Assembly (NCBI RefSeq): GCF_900110075.1
Contig: NZ_FOCJ01000001.1
Span: forward strand, 1,116,001 to 1,180,000
Direction: 5' to 3'
From: Paenibacillus sp. OV219
Lineage (GTDB): Bacteria > Bacillota > Bacilli > Paenibacillales > Paenibacillaceae
Length of the DNA: 64,000 bases
Both the position numbers and the translations under genes were made by a program. The notes under the pieces are model-generated. The model saw nothing but the letters and a program-made list of their open reading frames with translations. It searched no databases and was not told where the DNA came from. Below, in pieces: positions 7,573-16,630 of the stretch. How positions within the stretch are numbered: the stretch's first letter is position 1; the number at the start of each line of letters is the position of its first letter.

Positions 7573-9606
7573 ATGAAAGTAACGACTTCCACTTTAACGA
7601 TTGAAGGTGCAAGGCTCGAAGGGGAAAATCCGTTGCCGATATTCCGAAGCAGTCAGCGGCATCGCGTCGTCACCGACAATGGCAGCTTGACGCCGGAATT
7701 GAAGCTTCATATGGGCGAGAACACAGGGGAGAGGTATTTGCCATACCGCATTCAGGACCGGTATTCGCGGAAGCGCGATGCGATGGAGCTGAAGACGATC
7801 GTACTGGAGAACGACATACTAAGAGCGGTATTCCTGCCTGAGTATGGCGGGAGGCTCTATTCGTTGCAAGAGAAGTCGACAGGCAGAGAGCTTTTGTACA
7901 AGAATCCGGTGTTTCAGCCGGCGAATCTGGCGATTCTGAACGCGTGGTTCTCGGGAGGGATTGAATGGAACATTGGGCAAGTGGGACATACGTTCACGAC
8001 ATGTTCGCCTCTCCATGCGGCGAAGCTTAGCGACGATGAGGGCAATGAGTTTCTGCGGATGTATGAGTATGAACGGTGCAAAGGCTTGTTCTGGCATATC
8101 GACTTCCATCTTCCGCCGGGAGTGGGGCAGCTCGGCGTCTATGTGCGGATTGTGAACGATCAGACAGCTGCGGTTCCGATGTACTGGTGGACGAACATTG
8201 CGGTCGAAGAATCGGAGAAGTCGCGCGTGTTCTCGGGAACAGGTGATGTCATCTACATAGATCCTGAGCAGCGAGGCTATGGTGCGGATCGACTGCCGTA
8301 TTTGCCTGCGGTGCCGAATGCCGATGTGTCGTATCCGATGGCGTTCCCGTACGCGAGCGAATATTTCTTCCAGACGCCAGTAAGCGAACGATCGCCATGG
8401 GAAGCAGTTGCTTACGGGGATGGACGAATGTTCTTCGAGCGTTCAACTTCTGTGCTGCGCTATCGGAAAATGTTCTGTTGGGGCGCTCACATTGGCGGCA
8501 GACGTTGGTGTGACTTCCTCGCAAAGCCGGGCGAAGGTCATTATATCGAGGTGCAGGCGGGTCTTGCACCGACGCAGCTGCACGGCATTGAGATGCCTGC
8601 TGATTCGGTATGGGAGTTTACCCAGCTAATTGGCGGTCTGGGCGATGCTGACTTGGATCGCGTTTATCAGGAAGATTGGGAGCAAGCCCGTCAATACGTA
8701 GAGTCGCGGATTGATGAAGTGCTCAGCGAAGATGACGTATATGTCACGCATGCGAAGCATCGGTCGCTCGCGGATAAAGCTCCTGAAGCACTGCTGCATA
8801 TCGGATCGGGATGGGGAGCTTTAGAACGGCTGCGCAGAGAGAGTGAGGACGGTCGCTCGATCCCGCAAGGCTTTACTTTTGCGGATGAGAGTTTGGGTGC
8901 ACAGCAGCAGCTGTGGATGGCGCTGCTCCGGGAAGGTGAGCTGCCTGCTCATGATGTAAATGAAGTTCCTTCATCTTGGATGGTTCAAGAGGAATGGATG
9001 GACAGGCTTAGCGCCAGTATTCAGCAATCGCTTGGCGCGGGTCAGACATGGACTGCCTATTTGCATTACGGTGTGATGCTCTATGAGAGAGGGCGGGAGG
9101 CTGAGGCAATAGACGCATGGGCAGCTTCGCTTCGATTGGCTCCTTCAGCTTGGGCTTATAGAAATTTAGCTGTAGTGAAGCGTCAGCAGGGGGAGTATGA
9201 GCAGGCGCTAAGTTATTATGAGCAAGCTTATGCCGTATCCGGTTCGTTTCCGGATCGAGCTTTTGTGGAGGAATACCTGGGACTTCTTATTCAGCATCGA
9301 GCGTTCGAACGAGCTTGGAGCATCTATGAGTCGCTCCCGCAGGCGTACTATGATAGCGACCGCATCCAAATCATTGTCGGTGCTGCCGCGTTGGAGCTCG
9401 GGCATGATGCGTTTATGGAGAAGCTGTTTATGTCGGAGTTCGCAGTCATCCGGGAAGGGGAGACGCTGATCATTCAGCTCTGGTATGCGTATAACGCGAA
9501 GAAGCTGGCGATGCAGCAAGGTGTGGAGCTGACGCAGGAACGCATCGAAGAGGCGAAGCTGTTGTTTCCTCCGCCTGCGGCAATTGATTTTCGTACGATC
9601 GGCTGA
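7573..9606 (+). CDS. DUF5107 domain protein with C-terminal TPR region
   Basis: A 677-residue soluble protein. The N-terminal half (about 60-350) resembles the galactose-mutarotase-like beta-sandwich called DUF5107, with conserved stretches such as LPEYGGRLYSLQ, NAWFSGGIEWNIGQVGHTF and MYWWTNIAVEE. Residues about 475-600 form TPR-like helical pairs (SAWAYRNLAVVKRQQGEYEQALSYYEQAY). Members usually sit beside sugar ABC transporter genes and are presumed to act on carbohydrates. Here it follows a dead permease by 20 bp, so it may have outlived its transport operon. It starts at the ATG with AGGAAGGTGA upstream. Function is inferred only. Confidence 0.75.
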   Translation: MKVTTSTLTIEGARLEGENPLPIFRSSQRHRVVTDNGSLTPELKLHMGENTGERYLPYRIQDRYSRKRDAMELKTIVLENDILRAVFLPEYGGRLYSLQEKSTGRELLYKNPVFQPANLAILNAWFSGGIEWNIGQVGHTFTTCSPLHAAKLSDDEGNEFLRMYEYERCKGLFWHIDFHLPPGVGQLGVYVRIVNDQTAAVPMYWWTNIAVEESEKSRVFSGTGDVIYIDPEQRGYGADRLPYLPAVPNADVSYPMAFPYASEYFFQTPVSERSPWEAVAYGDGRMFFERSTSVLRYRKMFCWGAHIGGRRWCDFLAKPGEGHYIEVQAGLAPTQLHGIEMPADSVWEFTQLIGGLGDADLDRVYQEDWEQARQYVESRIDEVLSEDDVYVTHAKHRSLADKAPEALLHIGSGWGALERLRRESEDGRSIPQGFTFADESLGAQQQLWMALLREGELPAHDVNEVPSSWMVQEEWMDRLSASIQQSLGAGQTWTAYLHYGVMLYERGREAEAIDAWAASLRLAPSAWAYRNLAVVKRQQGEYEQALSYYEQAYAVSGSFPDRAFVEEYLGLLIQHRAFERAWSIYESLPQAYYDSDRIQIIVGAAALELGHDAFMEKLFMSEFAVIREGETLIIQLWYAYNAKKLAMQQGVELTQERIEEAKLLFPPPAAIDFRTIG

Positions 9607-9624
9607 TGTGGGCGAGAGAAAGGA

Positions 9625-9674
9625 AACTTATAAAGGCGATACAGCAGCATTCTGCTGTGTCGCCTTTATAAGTT
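9625..9674. terminator. Very long hairpin, probable terminator
   Basis: Two 22-nt arms, AACTTATAAAGGCGATACAG followed by CA on the left, with one G-T pair, around a 6-nt loop. It lies 18 bp after the DUF5107 gene. It lacks a clear U-run, so it could also act as an mRNA stabiliser or a mobile-element footprint. Confidence 0.6.
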
Positions 9675-9814
9675 AACTGATTTGCTTCCGTTAGGCTGGC
9701 AGGCTGTGGGTTTTCGTTGAGTTGTTAATGCCTGGCGAGTGGAACCAGTGATAGTGGCTGACGCGTTTGAACGAACTCACCTACAACGCGGTTTGCCTTT
9801 GGTCCACGCAGCTC

Positions 9815-10741
9815 TTAATACAGCAATCGCCACAAGTAGAACGTTGCATATGCTTTCCAGTCGCCCCAGCCGGCGGATAGTTCTTTGATCTCTGCGATGG
9901 ATGGTTTATCAGCTCTATCGAGCAGCAGCTTGAGCGCATTATGAAGTCCAACATCCGCGATAGGAAACGCCGCGGGCACGCGAAGGCAGCGCATGAGCAC
10001 ATAGTTGGCGGTCCACGGACCAATTCCGCGGATGCTCGTCAGTGCTTTTTCAATCTTCGCCAAATCACCTAGCGCCAATAGCTGCTCTTTGGACAACCGC
10101 CCCTCGACCATTTCCTTGGCAGTGCCAATTAAGTATTCGGCTTTGCGCGTCGTTAGCTGCATGGGTGTTAAGTCCTCTAAACTAAGGCGCGCGATGGTAT
10201 CAGGTGTAGGGAAAGTGAAGTAACGTTTGCCTTCATAGTCCTGATAGGCGCCGTATTCTTCTACGAACCGCCGCTTGAGCGTGTAGGCGAATGGCAAGTT
10301 GATTTGCTGTCCCATAATGCCCCAGCACATCGCTTCGAACAGATCGTCGATGCCAACAAGACGCAAGCCATAGAATCTACTTGCACACTCCCGAAGCAGA
10401 TCATCCTGCTCAGCCAACTCAAAGAAGGGTGCAAGATCTCGATCCAAGTCAAACCAATCTCGCACATAGGCTGCGGCTTCAGTGCGAATGTCTTCCGTGA
10501 GGTCGCTGTCATCAGCTGCTCTAGAAGGGAATTCGAGGTTTATGCCGCCGTCCACAAGTGATGACAGACGAATCAGAACGGGGCCGGATGAAGTGGTAAT
10601 CAGTCTTGTTACCATTCGGTCCTCCACAAGAAACATGCACTCCTTGTCGGAGCGACTTAAATAGTCAACCGTGCGGTCATAGCTGAACGCGGACGGCGGT
10701 TTAATTTGAATGGAATAATCTCCGATCGTCAAATGAAGCAC
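9815..10741 (-). CDS. alkA: DNA-3-methyladenine glycosylase II (AlkA type)
   Basis: A 308-residue base-excision repair glycosylase that removes alkylated purines. It has an N-terminal AlkA-like domain, then the HhH-GPD region: WGIMGQQINLPFAYTLKRRF (helices before the hairpin), the helix-hairpin-helix IRGIGPWTANYVLMR near residue 238, and FPIADVGLHNAL containing the catalytic Asp. It lies divergent from adaA-ogt, the arrangement expected of a Bacillus-type adaptive response to alkylation. GGAGGTG lies before the ATG on the minus strand. Confidence 0.9.
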   Translation of the reverse strand: MLHLTIGDYSIQIKPPSAFSYDRTVDYLSRSDKECMFLVEDRMVTRLITTSSGPVLIRLSSLVDGGINLEFPSRAADDSDLTEDIRTEAAAYVRDWFDLDRDLAPFFELAEQDDLLRECASRFYGLRLVGIDDLFEAMCWGIMGQQINLPFAYTLKRRFVEEYGAYQDYEGKRYFTFPTPDTIARLSLEDLTPMQLTTRKAEYLIGTAKEMVEGRLSKEQLLALGDLAKIEKALTSIRGIGPWTANYVLMRCLRVPAAFPIADVGLHNALKLLLDRADKPSIAEIKELSAGWGDWKAYATFYLWRLLY

Positions 10742-10879
10742 CTCCTAGCCAAATGCGGCTGTGTATAGAGAGTATCATACTTTTGAAGTAGGAGGCTTTT
10801 CTATTCTTGCTGTTTCATCTGGTGCTACTTACATGCAGGTAGGTACAGCGGGTATACTTGGCTAAGAGGTGAAGCGAAA

Positions 10880-11419
10880 ATGATGACCGATGAGCGCTGG
10901 AATGCGATCGTCAATTGTGATGCCGCCTATGACGGTCAATTCTATTATGGAGTCACGACGACGGGCATCTTCTGCCGGCCATCGTGCAAATCTAGATCGC
11001 CGCTCCCAGGGCATGTGCGGCTGTTTGAATCAGCGGCGGACGCGCTGGCTGACCGCTTCCGGCCATGCAAACGATGTAAGCCTGACGGCATGCGTCTGCC
11101 TGATGAAGAGTGGGCGGCTGCGATCAAAGAAGTGATCGAAGCTCGCTATCAGGAGCCGCTTACGCTGCCAGTCCTGGCAGAGCTAATGCATGTGAGTCCT
11201 TATCACATGCACCGGACGTTCAAGCGGATGACAGGCGAATCGCCGGCCGCACGGCTAAGTCGGACGCGGATCACAGCCGCGAAGCAGCTACTTCGCACAT
11301 CGGCGCTGCCGGTCCGGGAGATTGCAGCGCAAGTCGGATTTCCGAACGCCGCGCACTTCGCGACGGTGTTTCAGAAGGCAGAAGGCTGCTCGCCGACTGC
11401 GTACAGACAGCAGCAATAA
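10880..11419 (+). CDS. adaA: AdaA: methylphosphotriester-DNA methyltransferase and AraC-type activator
   Basis: A 179-residue sensor/activator of the adaptive response. The N-terminal Ada zinc domain has the four cysteines in GIFCRPSC and PCKRCKP; one accepts methyl groups from phosphotriesters. The C-terminal AraC HTH pair (about 90-178) includes YHMHRTFKRMTGESP and the second helix with FPNAAHFATVFQKAEG. There is no Ogt domain, which is separate downstream. RBS GAGGTGA lies 8-11 nt upstream of tandem ATGs. It probably activates itself, ogt and the divergent alkA after methylation. Confidence 0.93.
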   Translation: MMTDERWNAIVNCDAAYDGQFYYGVTTTGIFCRPSCKSRSPLPGHVRLFESAADALADRFRPCKRCKPDGMRLPDEEWAAAIKEVIEARYQEPLTLPVLAELMHVSPYHMHRTFKRMTGESPAARLSRTRITAAKQLLRTSALPVREIAAQVGFPNAAHFATVFQKAEGCSPTAYRQQQ

Positions 11420-11473
11420 TGCTCTCACGCTCTCACGCGACGTTTTAGATAAATTAAGGGATAGGTGATTACA

Positions 11474-11977
11474 TTGAGCAGCATTTATTGGACGATATTT
11501 CACCATGATACTTGGCGGCTCTACGTGGCTGCAACAGATGAAGGGCTTTGTTATGTCGGTACGCCGAATGCGCCTTTCGCTGAGCTAAGCGAATGGGTGC
11601 AGAAGCGATTTCCTGGACACCAACCCGAGCAGAACGATACAGTTATGACTCCTTATTGCGAGGAGCTCCGACAGTATCTAAGTGGTCAGCTTCAGCAGTT
11701 CGAACAGCCCTTACACCTGATCGGAACGCCGTTCCAAATGTCAGTATGGCAAGCGCTGCAGCATATCCCGCACGGGCGTACGTGCTCGTACTCGGATGTC
11801 GCCACGGAGCTCGGCAAAGAGAAGGCGGTTCGTGCCGTAGGTACAGCAATTGGCGCGAATCCGGTGCTCTTCGTCGTTCCATGTCACCGTGTTGTAGGCA
11901 AGGATGGCTCATTAACAGGCTATCGCGGAGGCATGGACGTGAAGGAAATGCTACTAAAGCTGGAAGGCGTGCTATAA
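11474..11977 (+). CDS. ogt: Methylated-DNA-[protein]-cysteine S-methyltransferase (Ogt/AdaB)
   Basis: About 167 residues. Repairs O6-methylguanine by suicidal transfer to the cysteine in PCHRVVGKDG (about residue 140). The upstream helix ATELGKEKAVRAVGTAIGANP with the Arg finger, and the downstream YRGGMDVKEMLLKLEG, are also canonical. I favour the TTG at 11474 with AGGTGA 5 nt before it; a GTG at 11465 in the same frame overlaps that site and is an alternative. It is 54 bp downstream of adaA and probably co-transcribed. Confidence 0.92.
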   Translation: MSSIYWTIFHHDTWRLYVAATDEGLCYVGTPNAPFAELSEWVQKRFPGHQPEQNDTVMTPYCEELRQYLSGQLQQFEQPLHLIGTPFQMSVWQALQHIPHGRTCSYSDVATELGKEKAVRAVGTAIGANPVLFVVPCHRVVGKDGSLTGYRGGMDVKEMLLKLEGVL

Positions 11978-12018
11978 TAGAGTGATACCAGAGGCGTTTG
12001 CAGCGAAAGGATGACAGT

Positions 12019-12315
12019 ATGTTTACGATTACAGAGTTTGAGGTTAATAAAATTAAAGACCCGTTCGGCATCGTTATTGGCGATCGGTATGAGTTCCGAC
12101 TGGATCTTGACATTGAAGAGGATGACGAGCTTTATACTGAGAGCGGCGTCTATGTCAGAGTTATCTTCCGTGTAGATGGCGAGGAGTCCAGCGTTGTGAA
12201 GTATGAGCTTCACGAGCGGGGCAGCGGCAACTATCTAGACTTTGATCTGGAGGAAGAGGAAGAGCAGTTCATTGAAAGCTTCTGTAAAGAGAATTTCTCC
12301 AAGTGGAATCAATAA
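12019..12315 (+). CDS. Small acidic protein, DUF6509-like
   Basis: 98 residues, very acidic, especially the C-terminal LDFDLEEEEEQFIESFCKE. It reads FTITEFEVNKIKDPFGIVIGDRYEF at the start, similar to what I recall of DUF6509 proteins of Paenibacillaceae; no function is known. The start is the ATG at 12019 with GAAAGGATGA upstream. It ends just before a strong terminator shared with the convergent FhuF-like gene. Confidence 0.65.
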   Translation: MFTITEFEVNKIKDPFGIVIGDRYEFRLDLDIEEDDELYTESGVYVRVIFRVDGEESSVVKYELHERGSGNYLDFDLEEEEEQFIESFCKENFSKWNQ

Positions 12316-12368
12316 ACTAGAACAGCAAGACGAAGGCGAGATAGCCTGACCACAGCCATTTATAAACA

Positions 12369-12403
12369 AAAGGACCTTTCGCGTGAGAAGCGAAAGGTCC
12401 TTT
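12369..12403. terminator. Bidirectional intrinsic terminator
   Basis: A perfect 14-bp stem (AAAGGACCTTTCGC / GCGAAAGGTCCTTT) with a 7-nt loop, between the convergent DUF6509-like and FhuF-like genes. Confidence 0.9.
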
Positions 12404-12408
12404 GTTTG

Positions 12409-13212
12409 TTATGATGCGCTAGTGATCTTCAATCTGCGTTCCTCACGTTGTTCATCCGTCAGCTTCGGACAGTTGTAGCACTTGTCACCGTTCTCGCGGC
12501 AGTAGAACATGCAGCAGCCAGAACGAATGATTATCTTGCTGCCTTGCTGGTAAGGACTATCAATATAGCGCGGCTTATGCTCGAATGGATTGCGCCGACT
12601 GCCGAATAGCTCTCCGCTCAGCTGTTCTGTCAGCACGGATTGATATTGTCGGAACCGCGCAAGTGCCTCATCGTCAGATTCCTTATTCGTTAAGGAGCTA
12701 GAGAAGCTGATCATTAGACTTCCGGCTTGATTCCAAATGATCCCTGGCTTGACGTTTCCAGCAGCGGCAATGCCTTGAACAGCAGGAGTAATTGTATGCT
12801 CGAACAGCTTCGTAAGGGCTTCACGAACGAATGAATCGCGCGACTCCAGGTCTGCAGGGAGCGAGGTGGTGATAACTTCGCGGATTCGGAAACCGAAGCC
12901 TGCATACTCGCCAAGATCGTTGATTTGCAGCTCGAGATTTTCAAGAGACAAGTCGAGCGCAACGCCGTTTCTCGCCATAATGACCATCATTCCAGCGCAT
13001 AAGCGAAAGAGCGTAGTTCCAATCAGCGAGGCTGCAAGCTCGTAGCCAAGCGATTTATAGATGCGTCCGGTAAACAGTAAAGCTTCACGTGCGGTATCAG
13101 GTCTGAGCATGTCAGCAGCTGGCATAACGAATGATGGCGATGAAGAGCCTTCTGGCGACAGCTGTATGTAGAAAGACTCCAGTGCTTTGAAATCGATCGA
13201 AGAATGATTCAT
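12409..13212 (-). CDS. FhuF-like ferric siderophore reductase ([2Fe-2S])
   Basis: A 267-residue cytosolic protein. Near the C-terminus it has SGCCMFYCRENGDKCYNCPK, which matches the CC-x10-C-x2-C cluster motif of FhuF that binds the unusual [2Fe-2S] centre. The N-terminal part has FhuF-like helices but is divergent. The probable role is reduction of ferric siderophores released in the cytoplasm. The ATG at 13212 follows AGAGGTG at about 11-12 nt; an upstream in-frame ATG at 13254 would add 14 residues. No siderophore transporter is adjacent. Confidence 0.75.
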   Translation of the reverse strand: MNHSSIDFKALESFYIQLSPEGSSSPSFVMPAADMLRPDTAREALLFTGRIYKSLGYELAASLIGTTLFRLCAGMMVIMARNGVALDLSLENLELQINDLGEYAGFGFRIREVITTSLPADLESRDSFVREALTKLFEHTITPAVQGIAAAGNVKPGIIWNQAGSLMISFSSSLTNKESDDEALARFRQYQSVLTEQLSGELFGSRRNPFEHKPRYIDSPYQQGSKIIIRSGCCMFYCRENGDKCYNCPKLTDEQREERRLKITSAS

Positions 13213-13414
13213 GGACTTTCGCACACCTCTTTGATAATCGTTCTCAAGTAGCATGAATAGTAATTATAGAACGACTTCCTCGAAAGTGTCAACGCTTTCT
13301 TGGTACGTCTTCCAGTGCTCCCAAGTGGACAGTCTGAGCATGTGCCGCTTATAATGGAGGGATGTTATCGGATGGAAAGTTATTATGGAGTGTCATGAAC
13401 GGGGCGTAACGCGG

Positions 13415-14293
13415 ATGAAAAAGTTTAAGAAGTTCTATATCGAAATTACGAGCGTGTGTAATCTTGCTTGCTCTTTCTGTCCGCAGACGAAGCGGCAGGC
13501 TAATTTTATAAAGATAGACGCCTTTACGAAGATACTCGATGAAATTCGGCCTCATACCGAATTCATCTACTTTCACTTGAAGGGCGAGCCGCTCCTGCAT
13601 CCGAAGATCGACGAGCTGCTGGATCTGAGTCACGAGCGCGGGTTTAAGGTTAATATTACGTCGAACGGCACGTTGCTTCATAAGGCTAAGCATAAAATTC
13701 TCGGTAAGCCAGCGCTTCGGCAGATGAATTTCTCGCTGCACAGCTTTGATGGACATGAGGGCTCGGTAGATAAAGAAGGCTATGTCGGGAGCGTGCTTTC
13801 TTTTGCCAAAGAGGCGGTTGCGACATCCAATATGCTCGTCTCCCTTAGGTTATGGAATTTGACTGAGGATAATACGACGAACATGGAACGCAGCCGTAAT
13901 CAGGTCATTCTCGATCAGATTGAGCGCGAGTTTAACCTCGATTATAAGATCATGGATCAGTTTAAACGAGGCAGTGGCGTCAAGATCGCCGATCGTATCT
14001 ACGTGAATCATGATCATGAGTTTAAGTGGCCGGATTTGAAGGAGAAGGAAGACGAAGGAGTAGGCTTCTGTCACGGACTTCGCAATCAAGCAGGCATTCT
14101 TGTAGACGGAACGGTGGTACCTTGCTGCCTTGACGGTGAAGGTGTTATTAATCTTGGCAATATTCACGAGAAGCCGTTCGGCGAGATCATTGAAGGGGAG
14201 CGGGCGAACAAGCTTTATGACGGTTTTTCGCGCAGAGAAGTGGTCGAAGAGCTGTGCCGCAAGTGTGGATATCGCCAACGCTTCAGTATGTAA
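13415..14293 (+). CDS. Radical SAM/SPASM-type protein
   Basis: A 292-residue radical SAM enzyme. The [4Fe-4S] motif is CNLACSFC (C-x3-C-x2-C) near residue 13. SAM-binding landmarks are HLKGEPLLHP and NITSNGTLL. A C-terminal SPASM-like portion carries DGTVVPCCLDGEG and CRKCGY. Substrate unknown; such proteins modify peptides or small molecules. The start is ambiguous between the ATG at 13415 (MKKFKKFYIEITSVC, the typical beginning) and an in-frame ATG at 13385. It sits 25 bp before the LtaS-type gene, in the same direction. Confidence 0.8.
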   Translation: MKKFKKFYIEITSVCNLACSFCPQTKRQANFIKIDAFTKILDEIRPHTEFIYFHLKGEPLLHPKIDELLDLSHERGFKVNITSNGTLLHKAKHKILGKPALRQMNFSLHSFDGHEGSVDKEGYVGSVLSFAKEAVATSNMLVSLRLWNLTEDNTTNMERSRNQVILDQIEREFNLDYKIMDQFKRGSGVKIADRIYVNHDHEFKWPDLKEKEDEGVGFCHGLRNQAGILVDGTVVPCCLDGEGVINLGNIHEKPFGEIIEGERANKLYDGFSRREVVEELCRKCGYRQRFSM

Positions 14294-14318
14294 CGGAAAG
14301 AAGGTAAGACGAACAATT

Positions 14319-16253
14319 ATGAGTTATTTACCGCTCGGGAACAGGCGGGAGCTGCTCGCTCTTAACCAGAGCAACAAAGGGCGAATTCCGCTGTTTTATG
14401 TTGCGATCGTTGTTTTTGTCCTGAAAATGGCGCTGCTGCGTCATTTTCTATTTAGCGGCATTGAATGGAGCCGCATTGCTGCAGACCTATCGGCTGTACT
14501 CGTCATTTTGTCTCTGGTAGAACTTATTACGCCTGCGCGGCTGAAGAAGTACGCATATGGCGGCGTGAATGTAATCTACTCGCTGCTGTTGTTCTCGTCA
14601 GCAGTTTATTTCGAGCATTTTGGCTCGGTGCCGACGTATACGGCGCTGTACGAGCTGCACCAAGTGACGAAGATTAAATCAAGCGTCGAGTCGACCATTC
14701 AGTACAGTCACTATCTCTTCTTCACTGACATTGCACTCGCGGTTGTCATCTGGGTTGTCACTATCATTCTGCGTTCGCGCGGAAGACGTGACAGTGGCCG
14801 TAAAGCTTCAGCTGCGACGACAGCGCCGATGTATCGAGTAGTGCTAACGGTGCTCTTTATTGTCAGCGTCGCGCTATCCGCTCGTTTCATTCAGCTTGGT
14901 ATGCCAATTCAGAACGAGCTGGTTGAAGCGGAGCAAGAAGGCTTCTTGAATTATCAAGTTTCTGCTGTCATCAAGGCTGAGCGGGATGAAAGTATCGCGT
15001 CGGAAGGGAATACGGCTGATATTGTAAAAGAGGTGAACGACCTCCAAGCGACCTATCCGTACAAGGACAAGCCTCAGAATGGCACTCCAGCCTATTTCGG
15101 GGCGGCTAAGGAGAAGAACGTCATCATCATTCAGATGGAGGCGTTCCAGAACTTTCCGATCCATCTAAAGCTTGGCGGTAAAGAAGTAACGCCTGTGCTT
15201 AATAAGCTGGCTGGCGAAAGCTTGTATTTCCCACATGTATTCCAGCAGATTGGGCAAGGTAACACATCTGATGCTGAGTTTATGTCGAATACGTCGATCT
15301 ACCCAACGGCGAAGATCGCAATGTCGACCGGATATGGCGATCGAATCATTCCGAGTCTGCCGAGATTGCTGCAGCAATTCGGTTATAATGCGAACACATT
15401 CCACGTTAATGACGTGACGTTCTGGGACCGCAATAAGCTCTACGCGGCGCTGAACTTCGATCATTACTATGATAAGCCGAGTTATACGAATGATCATTTC
15501 AACAGCTTTGGCGCGTCGGATGAAGAGCTCTATCGTGTAGCGACGGAGAAGCTGACGGCTGATAAGCAGCCGTTCTACGGGCAACTCATAACGGTATCCA
15601 GTCACTTCCCGTTCGATGTGCCGGTGGATCGAGTGAAGATGACGCTCCCGGATGAACTCAAGGGAACGCAGCTTGGCAGCTATCTGCTTGCTGTCAACTA
15701 TACCGATTATGCTATTGGTACGCTCATTGACCGACTGAAGGCGGACGGGCTGTGGGACGATACGGTGCTCGTATTGTACGGCGATCATTTCGGCCTACAG
15801 CCGAATGACAATGATCCTGAGCAGGTGAGCAAATCACTTGGCGTCAAGTATGATCCGAAGGTTAGCCGGTTCAACATTCCGCTCATCATTCACTTGCCAG
15901 GAGCGACAGATGGCAAAGTGGTGGAGCAGGTTGGCGGCCAGCTCGACATTATGCCGACAGTAGCGAATTTGCTCGGTATCTCGCTAACGCAGGAGAAGTT
16001 CACGGCGTTTGGGCATGACCTGATGAACATTGACCACAACGTATTCGGAATGCGCTATTACTTGCCGACAGGCTCGTTCTTTAATAATGATATTCTGTTC
16101 GTGCCGGGCCAAGGCTTCGATGACGGCACCGCTATTAATATTAAGACGTTAGAGCCGGTAACCGATCTAGCGCCGTACCGCAAGGATTACGACTACATCA
16201 TGAAGCTGATGACGTTATCGGATCGATATGTGAAGTCACTACCTAAACGGTAA
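14319..16253 (+). CDS. LTA synthase family membrane sulfatase-fold enzyme
   Basis: A 644-residue LtaS-like protein. It has five hydrophobic segments in the first ~200 residues, a linker with a possible signal-peptidase-like region, then an extracellular phosphatase-fold domain from about 260. The nucleophile is the Thr in GQGNTSDAEFMSN, metal-site residues include YGDHFGL, and the PIQMEAFQNF-type N-terminal motif is present as IIQMEAFQNFPI. Such enzymes polymerise glycerol-phosphate from phosphatidylglycerol on the outer membrane face. A polyglycerol-phosphate synthase or primase role is likely; which one cannot be told. It is followed by a strong terminator. Confidence 0.88.
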   Translation: MSYLPLGNRRELLALNQSNKGRIPLFYVAIVVFVLKMALLRHFLFSGIEWSRIAADLSAVLVILSLVELITPARLKKYAYGGVNVIYSLLLFSSAVYFEHFGSVPTYTALYELHQVTKIKSSVESTIQYSHYLFFTDIALAVVIWVVTIILRSRGRRDSGRKASAATTAPMYRVVLTVLFIVSVALSARFIQLGMPIQNELVEAEQEGFLNYQVSAVIKAERDESIASEGNTADIVKEVNDLQATYPYKDKPQNGTPAYFGAAKEKNVIIIQMEAFQNFPIHLKLGGKEVTPVLNKLAGESLYFPHVFQQIGQGNTSDAEFMSNTSIYPTAKIAMSTGYGDRIIPSLPRLLQQFGYNANTFHVNDVTFWDRNKLYAALNFDHYYDKPSYTNDHFNSFGASDEELYRVATEKLTADKQPFYGQLITVSSHFPFDVPVDRVKMTLPDELKGTQLGSYLLAVNYTDYAIGTLIDRLKADGLWDDTVLVLYGDHFGLQPNDNDPEQVSKSLGVKYDPKVSRFNIPLIIHLPGATDGKVVEQVGGQLDIMPTVANLLGISLTQEKFTAFGHDLMNIDHNVFGMRYYLPTGSFFNNDILFVPGQGFDDGTAINIKTLEPVTDLAPYRKDYDYIMKLMTLSDRYVKSLPKR

Positions 16254-16272
16254 AAGGATATAGATACGTCGA

Positions 16273-16310
16273 TAAAAGCCTCTCTCGCTAGCTTGCGGGA
16301 GAGGCTTTTA
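16273..16310 (+). terminator. Intrinsic terminator after the LtaS-type gene
   Basis: A 12-bp stem TAAAAGCCTCTC / GAGAGGCTTTTA around a 14-nt loop. Confidence 0.85.
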
Positions 16311-16365
16311 GCATAGCATGAGAACATCCTAACGAACGTTAATGTAATATTACCTAACATAAGTG

Positions 16366-16395
16366 TTGACACTTTTCTGTTGCTCCCCCTATAAT
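16366..16395 (+). promoter_or_regulatory. Sigma-A promoter of the guanidine operon
   Basis: Perfect -35 TTGACA and perfect -10 TATAAT with an 18-bp spacer. Transcription would start near 16402, about 65 nt before the riboswitch aptamer. Confidence 0.8.
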
Positions 16396-16465
16396 ACGAA
16401 TCAATAGCAGGTTTTAACAATTGCATATCGGTTCTCATGTCAGGTATTAGCCCATCGAGAATGAC

Positions 16466-16580
16466 AAAGCTATCTAGGGTTCCGTTGATGAGTGATTGCG
16501 TTCATCAAGCTGGTCCGAGAGATAGTGTACGGCGCGCGAACGCTGTATAACACGGAAGGACAAAAGCCTGGGAGAACATC
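16466..16580 (+). promoter_or_regulatory. Guanidine-I (ykkC) riboswitch
   Basis: The leader carries the conserved ykkC blocks in order: CTATCTAGGGTTCCG, then a variable hairpin, CTGGTCCGAGAG, a second variable hairpin, and ACACGGAAGGACAAAAGCC followed by TGGGAGA. The flanking GCTATC/GATAGT segments pair to form P1. Free guanidinium is the known ligand of this class. The last conserved block overlaps the left arm of a terminator, so ligand binding should prevent termination and switch on the guanidine carboxylase operon beginning 50 nt downstream. Confidence 0.93.
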
Positions 16581-16596
16581 TCCTTGGCTTTTTTGT
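16562..16596 (+). terminator. Riboswitch expression-platform terminator
   Basis: AAAAGCC/GGCTTTT and GGAGA/TCTCC arms with an ACA loop, followed by a T6 run. It shares bases with the 3' part of the guanidine aptamer, which is the structural basis of the switch. Confidence 0.85.
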
Positions 16597-16630
16597 TTAT
16601 ATAACCATTCATTCGTAGGGGGTCATTAGG

